A stretch of 64,000 nucleotides of DNA. Origin: Roseiarcus sp963696665 (lineage in GTDB: Bacteria; Pseudomonadota; Alphaproteobacteria; Rhizobiales; Beijerinckiaceae). The notes under the pieces were generated by a model that saw only the letters and a program-made list of their open reading frames with translations, was not told the origin of the DNA and made no database searches. Below, piece by piece: positions 17,056 to 28,354 of this stretch. Where the stretch lies: assembly GCA_963696665.1 (NCBI GenBank), contig CAVOLE010000005.1:372001-436000 (forward strand). Reading direction: 5' to 3'. A program made the position numbers and the translations under genes. The number at the start of each line of letters is the position of its first letter. The stretch's first letter is position 1.

Positions 17056-18021
17056 GTGCGAAAGCCTGCTCCCGGCACGGAACTCCCCGCCCTCCCCGCC
17101 GCGCCCGATCTCGCCGCGGCGGCGGCCGCCTGGCTCGTCCATCTCGCCCATGAGCGGCGCTTGTCGGGGCGCACGATCGAGGCATACGGCCGTGACGTCA
17201 GGCAATTTCTCGCCTTTCTCGAGACGCGTTTCGGCGCGCCGCCGGGCATCGCCGATTTCACCGATTGCGCCCCGGGCGATCTGCGCGCCTTTTTCGCCCA
17301 AAGGCGGGTGGAAGGGATCGATGCCCGCTCACTGCAGCGCGCGCTCTCCGCCTTGAAATCGCTCGCCCGCCATATCGCGCGCGAAACGGGGCAAACGGCG
17401 GCTGCGCTCGGCGCGATCCGCGCCCCCAAGGCCGGACGGCGCCTGCCCCGGCCCTTAAGCCCGCCGGACGCCAAGGCGATGACCACCACCGCGTTACGCG
17501 AAGGCGAAGCGCGCGAGCCCTGGGTCTTGGCGCGCGACGCCGCGGTGCTCGCGCTCTGCTATGGCGCGGGCCTGCGCATCTCGGAAGCCCTTTCGATCCG
17601 GCGCGCCGACGCGCCCATCGGCGAAACGGACTCCGTCACGATCGTCGGCAAGGGAGGGAAGACCCGCTCGGCGCCGATCATTCCCCCGGTCCGCACGGCG
17701 GTCGAGGACTACTTGTCGCTCTGCCCCTATGCGCTCAAGCCGGCCGGCCCCCTGTTCGTCGGCGCGAAAGGCGGCCAATTGTCGCCGCGCATCGTGCAAT
17801 TCGCAATGGCGCGGATGCGCGGCGCGCTCGGCCTGCCCGACGACGCGACGCCGCACGCCCTCCGCCACTCGTTCGCCACCCATCTTCTGGCTCGCGGCGG
17901 CGACTTGAGAACCATCCAGGACCTGCTCGGCCACGCTTCGCTGTCGACGACGCAGGTCTATACGGGGGTCGACAGCGCGCGCCTGCTCGCCGCCTATCGC
18001 TCCGCCCATCCGCGCGCTTAA
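17056..18021 (+). CDS. xerC: Site-specific tyrosine recombinase XerC
   Basis: XerC resolves chromosome dimers at dif together with XerD. The 321-residue protein has the N-terminal SAM-like core-binding domain (AAWLVHLAHERRLSGRTIEA) and all six catalytic residues: R174 (GLRISEAL), K202 (GKGGKTR), H267 and R270 (HALRHSFATHLL), H293 (GHASLSTTQ) and Y302 (QVYTGV). The start is GTG at 17056. It is a housekeeping recombinase and not evidence of an integrated element; no flanking attachment site is seen. Confidence 0.9.
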   Translation: MRKPAPGTELPALPAAPDLAAAAAAWLVHLAHERRLSGRTIEAYGRDVRQFLAFLETRFGAPPGIADFTDCAPGDLRAFFAQRRVEGIDARSLQRALSALKSLARHIARETGQTAAALGAIRAPKAGRRLPRPLSPPDAKAMTTTALREGEAREPWVLARDAAVLALCYGAGLRISEALSIRRADAPIGETDSVTIVGKGGKTRSAPIIPPVRTAVEDYLSLCPYALKPAGPLFVGAKGGQLSPRIVQFAMARMRGALGLPDDATPHALRHSFATHLLARGGDLRTIQDLLGHASLSTTQVYTGVDSARLLAAYRSAHPRA

Positions 18022-18096
18022 GAGCACGCCTCCTCCTATCGACGACCGCGGGCGCGAGCTTTATGAAGGCGCCCCAGCAATCGGAGGATCAAGTCC

Positions 18097-18993
18097 ATGT
18101 CCGGCAAGCGCATTGTGTTCACCGGAGGAACCGGCAAGGCCGGCCGGCACGCCGTTCCCCATCTCGTCGCGCACGGCTATTCCGTCCTCAATGTCGACAT
18201 GAAGCCGCTCGACCTGCCCGGCGTCCCGACACTGATCGCCGACCTCACCGACAGCGGCCAGGCGTTCAATGCGCTGACCACCCACCCGACCTTCGCCGGC
18301 TTCGACGATGGCCGGCCGCCGAGCCCGCCCGACGCGGTGGTGCATTTCGCCGCCATCCCGCGCGTCTTGATCGAGCCCGACAACGTCACCTTCGCGACCA
18401 ATGTCATCAGCACCTACAATGTGATCGAGGCGGCGATGAAGCTCGGCGTGCGCAAGGTCGTGATCGCCTCGAGCGAGACCACCTACGGCGTCTGCTTCGC
18501 GGAGGGCGACAAGGACTTCAAATCGTTCCCGCTCGAAGAGGATTACGACGTCGACCCGATGGATTCCTACGGCCTCTCGAAAGTCTGCAACGAGAAGACC
18601 GCCCGCGCCTTCGCCATGCGCTATCGCGCGGACATCTATGCGCTGAGGATCGGCAACGTGATCGAGCCGCATGAATATGGGCCGTTCAAGGGCTATGCCG
18701 CCAACCCGCCGGTCCGCAAGCGCAACGCCTGGAGCTACATCGACGCGCGCGATCTCGGCGAGATCGTCCGCCTGTGCCTCGAGAAGGACGGACTCGGTTT
18801 CCAGGTGTTCAACGCGACCAACGACACGATCACGCTGAACATTCCGACCAAGGAAGCGCTGAAGCAGCTTGCGCCCAAGACGCCGGTCACGCGCGAGATG
18901 GACGAATTCGAGGCGCCTTTGTCGAACCGCAAGATCCGCGAAGTGCTCGGCTTCAAGGAGGCGCACAACTGGCGGAAGCACGTGAGCGGTTGA
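18097..18993 (+). CDS. NAD-dependent epimerase/dehydratase (extended SDR)
   Basis: The 298-residue protein has the extended-SDR cofactor motif FTGGTGKAGRH (residues 8-18), the aspartate NVDMKPLD that selects NAD(H), the VVHFAAIPRV strand, catalytic S/T near IASSETTYG, and the active-site SYGLSK (YxxxK). It resembles UDP-glucose 4-epimerase-like proteins, but with a reduced C-terminal domain, and the substrate cannot be assigned. AATCGGAGGAT precedes the ATG closely. It stands alone between xerC and a coiled-coil gene. Confidence 0.83.
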   Translation: MSGKRIVFTGGTGKAGRHAVPHLVAHGYSVLNVDMKPLDLPGVPTLIADLTDSGQAFNALTTHPTFAGFDDGRPPSPPDAVVHFAAIPRVLIEPDNVTFATNVISTYNVIEAAMKLGVRKVVIASSETTYGVCFAEGDKDFKSFPLEEDYDVDPMDSYGLSKVCNEKTARAFAMRYRADIYALRIGNVIEPHEYGPFKGYAANPPVRKRNAWSYIDARDLGEIVRLCLEKDGLGFQVFNATNDTITLNIPTKEALKQLAPKTPVTREMDEFEAPLSNRKIREVLGFKEAHNWRKHVSG

Positions 18994-19124
18994 ATCCGGC
19001 GCTCACGGGAAGCTCCCGGCTGCCTGAGAGTTTTCACTCTTCACGATCCGCTTTCCCTTAGCGAGGCCGAGGACTTTCACGATCCTCGAACCGCTGACCT
19101 AAAGGAAGATTGCGGATCCCCGGT

Positions 19125-19154
19125 TTGACCTTCCCGTCATGACGGCGGTACATT
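19125..19154 (+). promoter_or_regulatory. Candidate sigma-70-type promoter of the coiled-coil gene
   Basis: TTGACC (19125-19130) and TACATT (19149-19154) are spaced by 18 bp, 65 bp upstream of the next ATG. The match is reasonable but unsupported by other evidence. Confidence 0.35.
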
Positions 19155-19218
19155 CGCGTGGTCGGTTGTATTCGGTGCGACCATTGCAATATCGCTTCTG
19201 GCTCAGGGGACGCCGCCG

Positions 19219-20736
19219 ATGGCTACGGTTTGGGAGAAGCTGTTTAAGAACAACGCTGAACCCGCAAACAACTCCCGAGCGCTCGTCATTCGCCATGAGC
19301 CCGGAGAGGAAGCGCCTTCCGCCGCTCCGCCCGGCGTCGCGAATTTGGGCGCGCTCGCTCCCAACGATCAGGGCCGCAACGGCGACGCAACCCCGAAGTC
19401 GCTGAAAGTCGCCCGCACGTTCGACTCGATTGGCCGGCGCAACGAAGGTCTGCGCACGCATCTCGACGGCATTGAGCTATCGTTTCGAAATATCGAGACC
19501 ATCCGTTCCCAGTTCTACGAGGCCTTGGGTCCGATTGATCAGACGCTCATCGAGATCGAGCGGACGAAGGTCGCCCACCTCGAAACGGAGCGCAAGTTCG
19601 AGGGATTGAGCGAAGCGCACAACCGTCTGCGGGCCGACCATGCGGTCCTGGCGCTCGACCGGAACGCGCTCGGCGTTCGACACCAGGAACTGTCGGAGCG
19701 CGTCAAGGATCTCGAGAAGGCCCTCGCCGTCGCCGAGGCCGGCGCCTCAGAGGCTCGGGCTGCGCTCAACGAACGGAAGGCGAAACTGGAGCGCACCGAG
19801 CGGGAGCTTGAGGACAACAAACGGCGCCTCCATACGGTGAGCGAACAACTGCCGGCGATTCGGGCGGAGTTCGGCGCCAAGGAGAAGCGCCTCCAGGAGG
19901 TCGAGCAGCAGCGTGGCGCCTTGGCTGACCAAAATGCTCTCATGGCGCGGGAGAACCGGACGCTGCGGGCGAGGAGCGAGGAGTTCGTCGCCAATAGCTC
20001 GAAGCTCAATCGGCAATTGAGCGACCTCGAGGGCCGGCGCGACGACCTGACCCGGCGCGTGGAGGAGCTCGAGGCGACGCTGGCTCAGGAGAGAGCAGCC
20101 CACGCCAAGCTCAAAACCGCTCACCTCGACGCGGCCGAAACGCACCGGTTGACCGCGTCGAACCTGCGAGAAGAGCTGAGCGCAATGACTTCGCGTTCGG
20201 AGGCGGCCGAGAAGCTTCTGACGGAGGCGCGCGGAAGCTTGCGTGAACGCGAAGCTGAAATTCGAGGGTTCGAGCAGCGGGCAGTCGAAAGCGCGCTGGC
20301 GGCAAAGTCCAAAGATGCGACAATTGCCGATATGGAGAAGGATCTCACCTCGGCGCGAGCCTCGCACGCGGAAGCCGACGCCGTCCGTGCGACGCTCGAA
20401 CAGCGATCGGCCGAACTCGCGACGACATTGGAGGCGAAGGGGGCTGCGTTGCAACGCGCCGAGCAGAAGATCGTTTCGGTCGAGAGCCGCATCGCCGAGC
20501 AGGACAAGGCGATCGAGGCGGAACGGGAGGAGTTACAAGCGCGGCTCGCGAAGCTCAAGGAACAGCTCGAGGCCGAACAGGCGGCGCGCTCCTTCGCGGA
20601 AGGGGCGCTGCAAGCCGCCCGCCAGGAACGCGGCGCGCGGCGCCACGACGGCGAGGGCGCCGCCTCCGCGCCGAAGGAGCCGGCAACCCCGACTAACGAG
20701 AGCGCGCGCGACAAGATCACCCGCCTGCGCGGGTGA
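19219..20736 (+). CDS. Long coiled-coil protein, crescentin-like candidate
   Basis: The 505-residue protein has a short basic and proline-rich head (residues 1-65), then an almost continuous heptad-repeat coiled coil (about 75-470) rich in E, R, A, L and K without proline. A charged tail follows (PATPTNESARDKITRLRG). There is no signal peptide or ATPase motif, so it is not an SMC protein. Head-rod-tail layout and length recall bacterial intermediate-filament-like proteins such as crescentin. The conserved-looking segment FDSIGRRNEGLRTHLDGIEL before the rod fits that group as I remember it, but this is inference from architecture. It is a single gene with its own candidate promoter. Confidence 0.65.
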   Translation: MATVWEKLFKNNAEPANNSRALVIRHEPGEEAPSAAPPGVANLGALAPNDQGRNGDATPKSLKVARTFDSIGRRNEGLRTHLDGIELSFRNIETIRSQFYEALGPIDQTLIEIERTKVAHLETERKFEGLSEAHNRLRADHAVLALDRNALGVRHQELSERVKDLEKALAVAEAGASEARAALNERKAKLERTERELEDNKRRLHTVSEQLPAIRAEFGAKEKRLQEVEQQRGALADQNALMARENRTLRARSEEFVANSSKLNRQLSDLEGRRDDLTRRVEELEATLAQERAAHAKLKTAHLDAAETHRLTASNLREELSAMTSRSEAAEKLLTEARGSLREREAEIRGFEQRAVESALAAKSKDATIADMEKDLTSARASHAEADAVRATLEQRSAELATTLEAKGAALQRAEQKIVSVESRIAEQDKAIEAEREELQARLAKLKEQLEAEQAARSFAEGALQAARQERGARRHDGEGAASAPKEPATPTNESARDKITRLRG

Positions 20737-21224
20737 TGGAGGGTCGAAATGGCGCCGAGTCAGCGTTGTAGGTGCGGTCGCTGATCGCGCCTACCGCGCT
20801 CATCGAGCGCGACTACAACGGCCGCGTCGACACACGCAACTTCTGCGCGTCGGCGGCGAAACGGCCAAGCTTTAAAGACAGCGTGGGCCCCGGCGCACTC
20901 AAGGCGGAAACGGGGCCCTGTTTCGCGGTCGGCGAAACTTCTGGGATGCTGCAGATGATATCTCGGCTCAGGAACCGCTTGGCCTTCGCGGTCCGGCGCC
21001 GCAAATGTTCGTCAATGATGTTCAGAACGCCTTTCCGCTCTGGCATGTCGAGCGGCGACGGCGCTTCGACCCTGGTCGCGCCAGGGTCATCCGTGATTGT
21101 CCGGCGGAGTCATGGCTACCCCGTCTTTCTGCCGCCCTTTGGGCTGGGCGACGTTTGCGTCGCCTTACGCTGCCTGTTCATGACGACGCAATGAGTTTGT
21201 GCCAGCAAGGCGCTGGCTGTCAAA
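20737..21224. other. Intergenic region, no supported gene
   Basis: Between the coiled-coil gene and the end of maeB a 140-codon plus-strand frame (20772-21194) is open. It has no recognisable domain, poor composition and no ribosome-binding site. I see no repeat or RNA. Confidence 0.4.
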
Positions 21225-23553
21225 TCACAATTCACGCCCCGTTCGATCCGGGATGCGGAGAAACATCGCCGGCTGGCTCGCGGCTTCGGCGGCGGCGATC
21301 GCCGTCATGTTGACGATGCCGCGCGCCGTCACCGTGGGCGTCAGCACGTGCGCGGGCTTCGCAGGGCCGATCAGGATCGGTCCCACCGGCAGGGCGTCGG
21401 CGATGACACGCGTCAGCTGCAGCGCCGTGCTTCCCGCATCGAGGTTCGGAAAGATGAGCACATTGGCCTCGCCTTCAAGGCGCGAGCGGCTGATCACGCG
21501 CTGGCGCGCGACCAGGGACAGCGCGGTGTCAGCCTGCATTTCCCCATCAACGTCGAGGTCGGGCGCGCGCTCCTGCAACAGACGGAGAGCCTTCCGCATC
21601 TTCAGCGCCGATGGCGTGTCGGCGGAGCCGAAGTCGGAATGCGAGATGAGCGCGATCTTGGGCGCCAAACCGAAGCGGCGCACATGCGCCGCGCAGGCGA
21701 CAGCCGTCTCGGCGATCTCTTCCGCGCTCGGGTCGTAACGAACGTGAGTATCGGCCAGAAAATAGACGCCGGCCGATGCGATGACCAGCGACAAAGCCGA
21801 GAAATCCTTCAACCCCGGCGCGAGCCCGACGATGTCGCGAATATGGTCGAGGCGCGATGTGAAGCGTCCTTCCAGTCCGCAGATCAGCGCGTCCGCTTCA
21901 CCGCGTCGCAGAGCGAGCGCGCCGATGACGGTCGGCGAAGAGCGCACGACGATACGCGCCACGTCCGGGGTCACGCCTTTTCGCTCCGCTGCTTCGAGAT
22001 AGGTTGCGACATAGTCGCGATAGCGCGGGTCATCGCCGGGATCGATGATCTCGAAGTCGGCGCCTGGACGAATGGTCAGGCCGAAGCGCTTGATGCGATC
22101 TCTGATCACCTCCGGCCGGCCGATCAGGATAGGTTTGGCGAGCTGCTCCTCGAGCACCACCTGGGTCGCCCGCAGAACGCGTTCGTCTTCGCCTTCAGAA
22201 TAAATGACCGTCTTCATCGCCGCCCGCGCCTTGGCGAACAGCGGCTTCATGACGAAGCCGGAACGGAACACGAAGCGGTTGAGCTGATCGGCGTAGGCGT
22301 CGAAATCGGCGATCGGCCGGCCGGCTATGCCGCTCTCCATCGCCGCGCGGGCGACCGCCGGCGCGATCCGCAGCATGAGCCTCGGATCAAACGGGCTTGG
22401 AATGAGCGAAGCTTTCCCGAACAGAACCGACTGGCCGTTGTAGGCTTGCGCCGCGATCTCGGAGGGCGTCTCGCGCGCCAGCGCCGCGATCGCCGCAACC
22501 GCGGCTTTCTTCATCGCTTCATTGATCTCCCTCGCGCCGACATCGAGAGCGCCGCGAAAGATGTAGGGAAAACAGAGGACGTTGTTGACCTGGTTGGGAT
22601 AGTCGGAGCGGCCGGTGCAGATCATGGCGTCCGGCCGCGTCTCCAGCGCGAGCTCGGGCATGATTTCCGGCGTCGGATTGGCGAGCGCCATCACCAGCGG
22701 GTCGCTCGCCATCTGCTTGAGCATCTCGGGCTTCAGCACGTTGCCTGCCGAAAGGCCAAGGAAGATGTCGGCGCCGGGAATGGCGTCAGCAAGCGTGCGC
22801 GCGCTCGTGTCGCGAGCGTACACCTCCTTCCAGCGGTCCATCAGCTTGTTGCGGCCCTTGTATACGACCCCCTCGATGTCGCAGACGATGATGTTGTCTC
22901 GGCTAGCCCCGAGCGAGACGAGAAGATTGAGCGAGGCGAGCGCGGCGGCGCCGGCGCCCGAGCAGACGATCTTGACCTCGCCGATCGTTCTTGCCCGTTA
23001 GTTCGAGCGCGTTGACAATTGCCGCGGAAACAATGATCGCCGTCCCGTGCTGATCGTCGTGGAAGACGGGAATGCCCATGCGGGCCTTCGCCTTCTCCTC
23101 CACCTCGAAGCATTCGGGACCCTTGATGTCCTCGAGGTTGATTCCGCCGAAGGTCGGCTCGAGCGCGACGATGATGTCAACGAGCTTGTCAACGTTCAGC
23201 TCCGCCACCTCGATGTCGAAGACGTCGATGCCGGCGAACTTCTTGAACAGAACCGCCTTGCCTTCCATGACCGGCTTGGCCGCAAGGGGGCCGATGGCGC
23301 CGAGGCCCAGGACCGCGGTGCCGTTGCTCAGCACCGCGACGAGGTTCTGGCGCGAGGTGTAGATCGCCGCGCTGTAAGGATCGGCCGCGATCGCCTCGCA
23401 GGGAAAGGCGACGCCCGGCGAATAGGCAAGCGCGAGATCGCGCTGGTTGGCGAGCGGCTTGGTGGCGACGATCTCCAGCTTCCCAGGACGAGGCATGCTG
23501 TGAAAATAAAGGGCGTCCGCCTTGAGATCGGCCTCGCCTTCCAAGGGCATCAA
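21225..23553 (-). CDS. maeB: NADP-dependent malic enzyme with phosphotransacetylase-like domain, frame broken by 1-nt indel
   Basis: MaeB converts malate to pyruvate and CO2. The N-terminal frame (23553 to about 22990) carries the malic domain: ALAYSPGVAFPCEAI, FKKFAGIDVFDIEV, PVFHDDQHGTAII. The second frame supplies the NAD(P)-binding region (MDRWKEVYARDT, FLGLSAGNVL). From about residue 430 it carries the phosphotransacetylase-like regulatory domain (YSEGEDERVLRAT, ADTHVRYDPSAEEI, LVGPILIGPAKP-like PVGPILIGPAKPAH). The frames meet at TT 22988-22989, where one extra base turns LTGKTIGEVKIV into LTGKNDRRGQ. Restored length is about 775 residues, normal for the large type. The product is cytoplasmic. 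Confidence 0.9.
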
Positions 23554-23636
23554 CGCCTCCTGTCGATCTCGATGGCGGGACAGCCGCCGCGTCGCGTCGC
23601 TGAGAACAAGTGCGCGTGCAAAAGGTCGGCGCGTCT

Positions 23637-24572
23637 CTACTGCGCTTGATTGGACGCGGCAAGGTCCGGCTGCTGGTCGACCGCCGGTTGCACGGCGGCT
23701 TGCTGCTCAGCCGGAGGAGGCAATGGCGGCTTGTCAGGCTCCGCCAGTTGCTGGGTCACCGCCTGCACTATGGTCGGCTGGCGCGCGCCCGACGGCTGTT
23801 CGCGGAGGAAGGCGTCCCACTGCTCCTTCGTGCCGTAGAACACGTCGCGATCGACGGAGCCGTTGATCCCGGGCGTCTGGCCGTCGGACTGATATTGCCA
23901 GAACGCCCACGCGCGCGATCCGTATTTCACCGCGGGATGGTATTTCGTGGACCGGACCCAGATCGGATAGTCGGAGAAAGCGCCGTCCGACAGGATCGCC
24001 TCATAGAAGTCCACCGTCGTGTAGATGATGGGCCGCTTCCCGTAGTGGCGCTCCATTTCATCCAGCATCACCCTCATGTCGGCTGCGGCGCTTTTCGGGG
24101 TGAGATGACGATGGCAGGTCGGCGAGGTCGGCGTGGCCTCGACGTCGAGCACCGGCGGCAGGGCGTCGTCCTCGACCGGCGCGTTCTGCTCGAAAAAGGC
24201 CATTTCCTCCATCGGCGACCGGCACCAATAGACGAAATGATAGGCGCCGTGCGGCACCCCCGCGCTTTTCGCCCCGGTCCAATTGGCCTGGAAGCGCGCG
24301 TCGGCGCGATCGCCACCCTCGGTCGCCTTGATCCAGGCGAACTTGACGCCACTGCTGGCGACCGCATTCCAGTCGATGTCGCCCTGGAACTTGGAGACGT
24401 CGATCCCGTGGATGGGATAGTCGCGCGGCTTGGGAAACTTCGAATTGACCATGCCTCTGGGAAGCTCGGAGACATCAATGGGTCCAGCGCCGCCGCAACC
24501 CGAGAGCGCCGCCGCAAGCGCAAGGGCAAGAAACGGAACAGAGCGCGAAATATAAGTCTTGCCGCCCGGCAT
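23637..24572 (-). CDS. GH25 family lysozyme-like lipoprotein
   Basis: The 311-residue protein begins with a lipoprotein signal ending LSGC and continues with a GH25 muramidase domain: HGIDVSKFQGDIDWNAVASS, FAWIKATEGGD, GAYHFVYW, the catalytic-strand motif LDVEATP, RPIIYTTVDFYEAI and RAWAFWQYQSDG. The C-terminal 60 residues are low-complexity, rich in P, Q and A. It should cleave peptidoglycan glycan strands from the periplasmic face. I take ATG 24572 over TTG 24599 because only it gives a compact lipoprotein signal. No phage lysis genes are adjacent, so it appears chromosomal. Confidence 0.88.
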   Translation of the reverse strand: MPGGKTYISRSVPFLALALAAALSGCGGAGPIDVSELPRGMVNSKFPKPRDYPIHGIDVSKFQGDIDWNAVASSGVKFAWIKATEGGDRADARFQANWTGAKSAGVPHGAYHFVYWCRSPMEEMAFFEQNAPVEDDALPPVLDVEATPTSPTCHRHLTPKSAAADMRVMLDEMERHYGKRPIIYTTVDFYEAILSDGAFSDYPIWVRSTKYHPAVKYGSRAWAFWQYQSDGQTPGINGSVDRDVFYGTKEQWDAFLREQPSGARQPTIVQAVTQQLAEPDKPPLPPPAEQQAAVQPAVDQQPDLAASNQAQ

Positions 24573-24757
24573 CGTCACCCTGCCCCAATCGTCCCGCAAA
24601 CTGAATTTACGCCGAACGACTGAATTAGACAGATCCCCGTAACGCTTCGTTAATGCACATCGTTAACGCGGCACAATCGCCCTCATAGCCGGGCGATCCG
24701 CGCTTCCCGCAGGGAAACCCTGTATGTCTTGCGGACTGGACCTGTCAATGCGGGCGC

Positions 24758-25315
24758 TTAGATCGGCTCGGGCCCGCGCGAGATGGCGGCGACGCCGGTG
24801 CGCGAGACCTCAACCAGCCCGAGCGGGCGCATGAGCTCGACGAAGTCGTCGATCTTGCGCGGCGCGCCGGTCAGTTCGAAGATGAAGCTCTCCGTGGTCG
24901 CGTCGATCACCTTGGCGCGGAAGGCGTCGGCGAGCCGCATCGCCTCGACCCGGTTCTCGCCCTTGCCCCTGACCTTGATCATTGCGAGTTCGCGCTCGAT
25001 CGCCCGCACGGTCAGGGTCAGGTCCTTCACCGAGTGGATCGGAACCAGACGCTCGAGCTGATGGCGGATCTGCTCGATGATCTCCGGCGTGCCGGAGGTG
25101 ACGATGGTGATGCGCGAGAGATGCGCCTCGTGCGCCACCTCGGCGACCGTCAGGCTCTCGATGTTGTAACCGCGACCCGAAAACATGCCGACGACCCGCG
25201 CGAGCACGCCCGGTTCATTGTCGACCAGAACCGAGAGCGTGTGGGTCTCGATGTTGGATTTCACCGTCGGCGACGAATAGGGCGAAAGCGGTTGAAGGGT
25301 CGAGGTCTTGCTCAT
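24758..25315 (-). CDS. ilvH: Acetolactate synthase small (regulatory) subunit
   Basis: The protein of 185 residues carries the N-terminal ACT domain (HTLSVLVDNEPGVLARVVGM, FSGRGYNIESLTVA) and the second regulatory domain (IIEQIRHQLERLVPIHSVKDL, SFIFELTGAPRKIDDFVEL). It confers valine feedback inhibition on the large subunit IlvI. The frame is open upstream, but MSKTST at 25315 lies after AAGGA at proper spacing. It is the last gene of the ilvI-threonine dehydratase-ilvH unit, 53 bp after its neighbour. Confidence 0.93.
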   Translation of the reverse strand: MSKTSTLQPLSPYSSPTVKSNIETHTLSVLVDNEPGVLARVVGMFSGRGYNIESLTVAEVAHEAHLSRITIVTSGTPEIIEQIRHQLERLVPIHSVKDLTLTVRAIERELAMIKVRGKGENRVEAMRLADAFRAKVIDATTESFIFELTGAPRKIDDFVELMRPLGLVEVSRTGVAAISRGPEPI

Positions 25316-25368
25316 GGGCGTCATGTCCTTGTTCGCGCCAACTTCAGCGGCGGCGCATCGTCTTTCAT

Positions 25369-26343
25369 TCACGCGGCGACCGCGTTCGGCGCGGCGACGA
25401 TCCACCGCCGGAAGAGGTCGAAGTCGATATTTCCGCCCGACAGCACGAGCCCGACCTTGCGTCCTTTCAGACGCGACCGCTCCTTCACCGCCGCCGCGAG
25501 CGCCGCCGCGCCCGCGCCCTCTGCGAGGTTGTGCGTATCGGTCCAATAGGCGCGAACAGCGGCCGCGACCTCGTCGTCGCTGACGAGCGTGATCCCCGCT
25601 GCGCCCTTGAGGATGACTTCGAGCGCCTCTTGATCGGGAACGCGCGTCGCCAAGCCGTCAGCAAGCGTATCGGCGCTGTTGGTGGGCACGACGCGGCCGG
25701 CGGCGAACGACAGCGCGTAGGCCGGCGCTTCGGACGATTGCACGCCGACGATCTCGGTCTTGAGACCCAGAGCGTCGCGCGCCGAGATGCAGCCGCAGAT
25801 ACCGGAACCTTGGCCGATCGGAACGTAAAGCACGTCGAGGTCCGATCGCTCGCTCAGGAGCTCGAGCGCGTAAGTTCCGACGCCGAGCGCCAGATCGCGG
25901 TGGAAGGAGGGAACCATGTGCACGCCACGGCTCTCGGCAAGCCGCATCGCCTCCTCGCGGGCGACCTGAAAGTCGCGCCCAAACTCGATCAGTTCGGCGC
26001 CGAGCGCGCGCATGGCGGCGTTCTTCTCGCTCGAATTGCCTTGCGGCGCGAGGATCGTCACTTTGAGGCCCGCGCGCCGTCCGGCGAAGGCGAGACTCTG
26101 GCCGTGATTGCCGCGCGTCGCCGAAATGAGTCCGCGCGTCGCCGGCTCGCGCTTGATCAGCGCATCGACGTAAGCAAGGCCGCCGCGCACCTTGAAGGCG
26201 CCGGTCGGCAGATGGTTCTCATGCTTGACGACGACCTCGGCGTCGAGCCGCTGGTTGAGCAGCGGCCAATTGAGCGCGGGCGTTGGCCACAAGGCGCCAA
26301 GCACAACGTCGTGCGCCCGACGCATCTCCTGCAAACTGAACAT
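25369..26343 (-). CDS. PLP-dependent threonine/serine dehydratase
   Basis: The 324-residue fold-type II PLP enzyme has the lysine motif LPTGAFKVRGG (residues about 45-55), the substrate loop SATRGNHGQSLAFA, the glycine-rich phosphate loop VPIGQGSGICG and C-terminal LSGGNID. There is no C-terminal ACT domain, so it resembles the catabolic or short threonine ammonia-lyases rather than allosteric IlvA. Its place between ilvI and ilvH suggests supply of 2-oxobutanoate for isoleucine. It could instead be a serine or threo-3-hydroxyaspartate dehydratase. Transcription is presumably from the ilvI promoter. Confidence 0.82.
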   Translation of the reverse strand: MFSLQEMRRAHDVVLGALWPTPALNWPLLNQRLDAEVVVKHENHLPTGAFKVRGGLAYVDALIKREPATRGLISATRGNHGQSLAFAGRRAGLKVTILAPQGNSSEKNAAMRALGAELIEFGRDFQVAREEAMRLAESRGVHMVPSFHRDLALGVGTYALELLSERSDLDVLYVPIGQGSGICGCISARDALGLKTEIVGVQSSEAPAYALSFAAGRVVPTNSADTLADGLATRVPDQEALEVILKGAAGITLVSDDEVAAAVRAYWTDTHNLAEGAGAAALAAAVKERSRLKGRKVGLVLSGGNIDFDLFRRWIVAAPNAVAA

Positions 26344-26364
26344 CGTGAACAGCCCTCACCCCGA

Positions 26365-26430
26365 CCCCTCTCCCCATAGCTCGTCGAGAGACGAGCGTTC
26401 TTCCGAACGCGCCCTATCGGGAGAGGGCCC
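26365..26430. repeat. REP-like palindromic repeat between ilvI and dehydratase gene
   Basis: The stretch has outer arms CCCTCTCCC and GGGAGAGGG and an inner perfect hairpin GCTCGTC-GAGA-GACGAGC (26379-26396). It lies in the 87-bp gap of a likely operon and could slow RNases or reduce downstream expression. Confidence 0.5.
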
Positions 26431-28203
<1,773 letters not shown>

Positions 28204-28255
28204 AATCGCAACTCTCCGCCTTTTTCTCGTCAGTTTTGAATCCGAGGCAACAAAA

Positions 28256-28275
28256 AAGGCCCTCAAAGGGGCCTT
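28256..28275 (-). terminator. Rho-independent terminator acting as ilv attenuator
   Basis: On the minus strand the sequence reads AAGGCCC-CTTTGA-GGGCCTT followed by TTTTG: a perfect 7-bp stem ending in a T tract. It lies 52 bp upstream of the ilvI start and 31 bp after the leader-peptide stop, the classic arrangement for ribosome-mediated attenuation. Confidence 0.8.
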
Positions 28276-28306
28276 CGGGTAAGCGCTAGCGGGACGGATG
28301 CAGCTC

Positions 28307-28354
28307 TTATGTCTGCCCGCCCTCCAGCGCCAAAGATACGATAAGCTTCGCCAC
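28307..28354 (-). CDS. ilv leader peptide (15 residues)
   Basis: A GTG start at 28354, six bases after GAGG, opens MAKLIVSLALEGGQT followed by TAA. Five of the first ten residues are L, I or V (LIV then L, L). That is what a branched-chain amino-acid sensing leader needs: stalling there would leave the downstream terminator unformed. It is far too short for routine gene callers. The alternative antiterminator pairing has not been worked out, so the mechanism rests on layout and codon content. Confidence 0.75.
   Translation of the reverse strand: MAKLIVSLALEGGQT

Noticed and set aside
17056..18021. Tyrosine recombinase as marker of an integrated element
   Set aside because: Sequence and size fit housekeeping XerC, and no att repeats, tRNA or phage genes flank it.
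17265..18674. 469-codon plus-strand frame over xerC and the SDR gene
   Set aside because: It is arginine- and proline-rich shadow sequence; the other frame encodes the complete XerC catalytic set and the SDR motifs.
20772..21194. 140-codon plus-strand frame
   Set aside because: No domain, biased composition and no ribosome-binding site; treated as chance open frame in GC-rich DNA.
28204..28266. Longer N-terminus for ilvI
   Set aside because: The in-frame extension runs into the attenuator hairpin and lacks a ribosome-binding site; ATG 28203 has GGAGAG and matches the family start.
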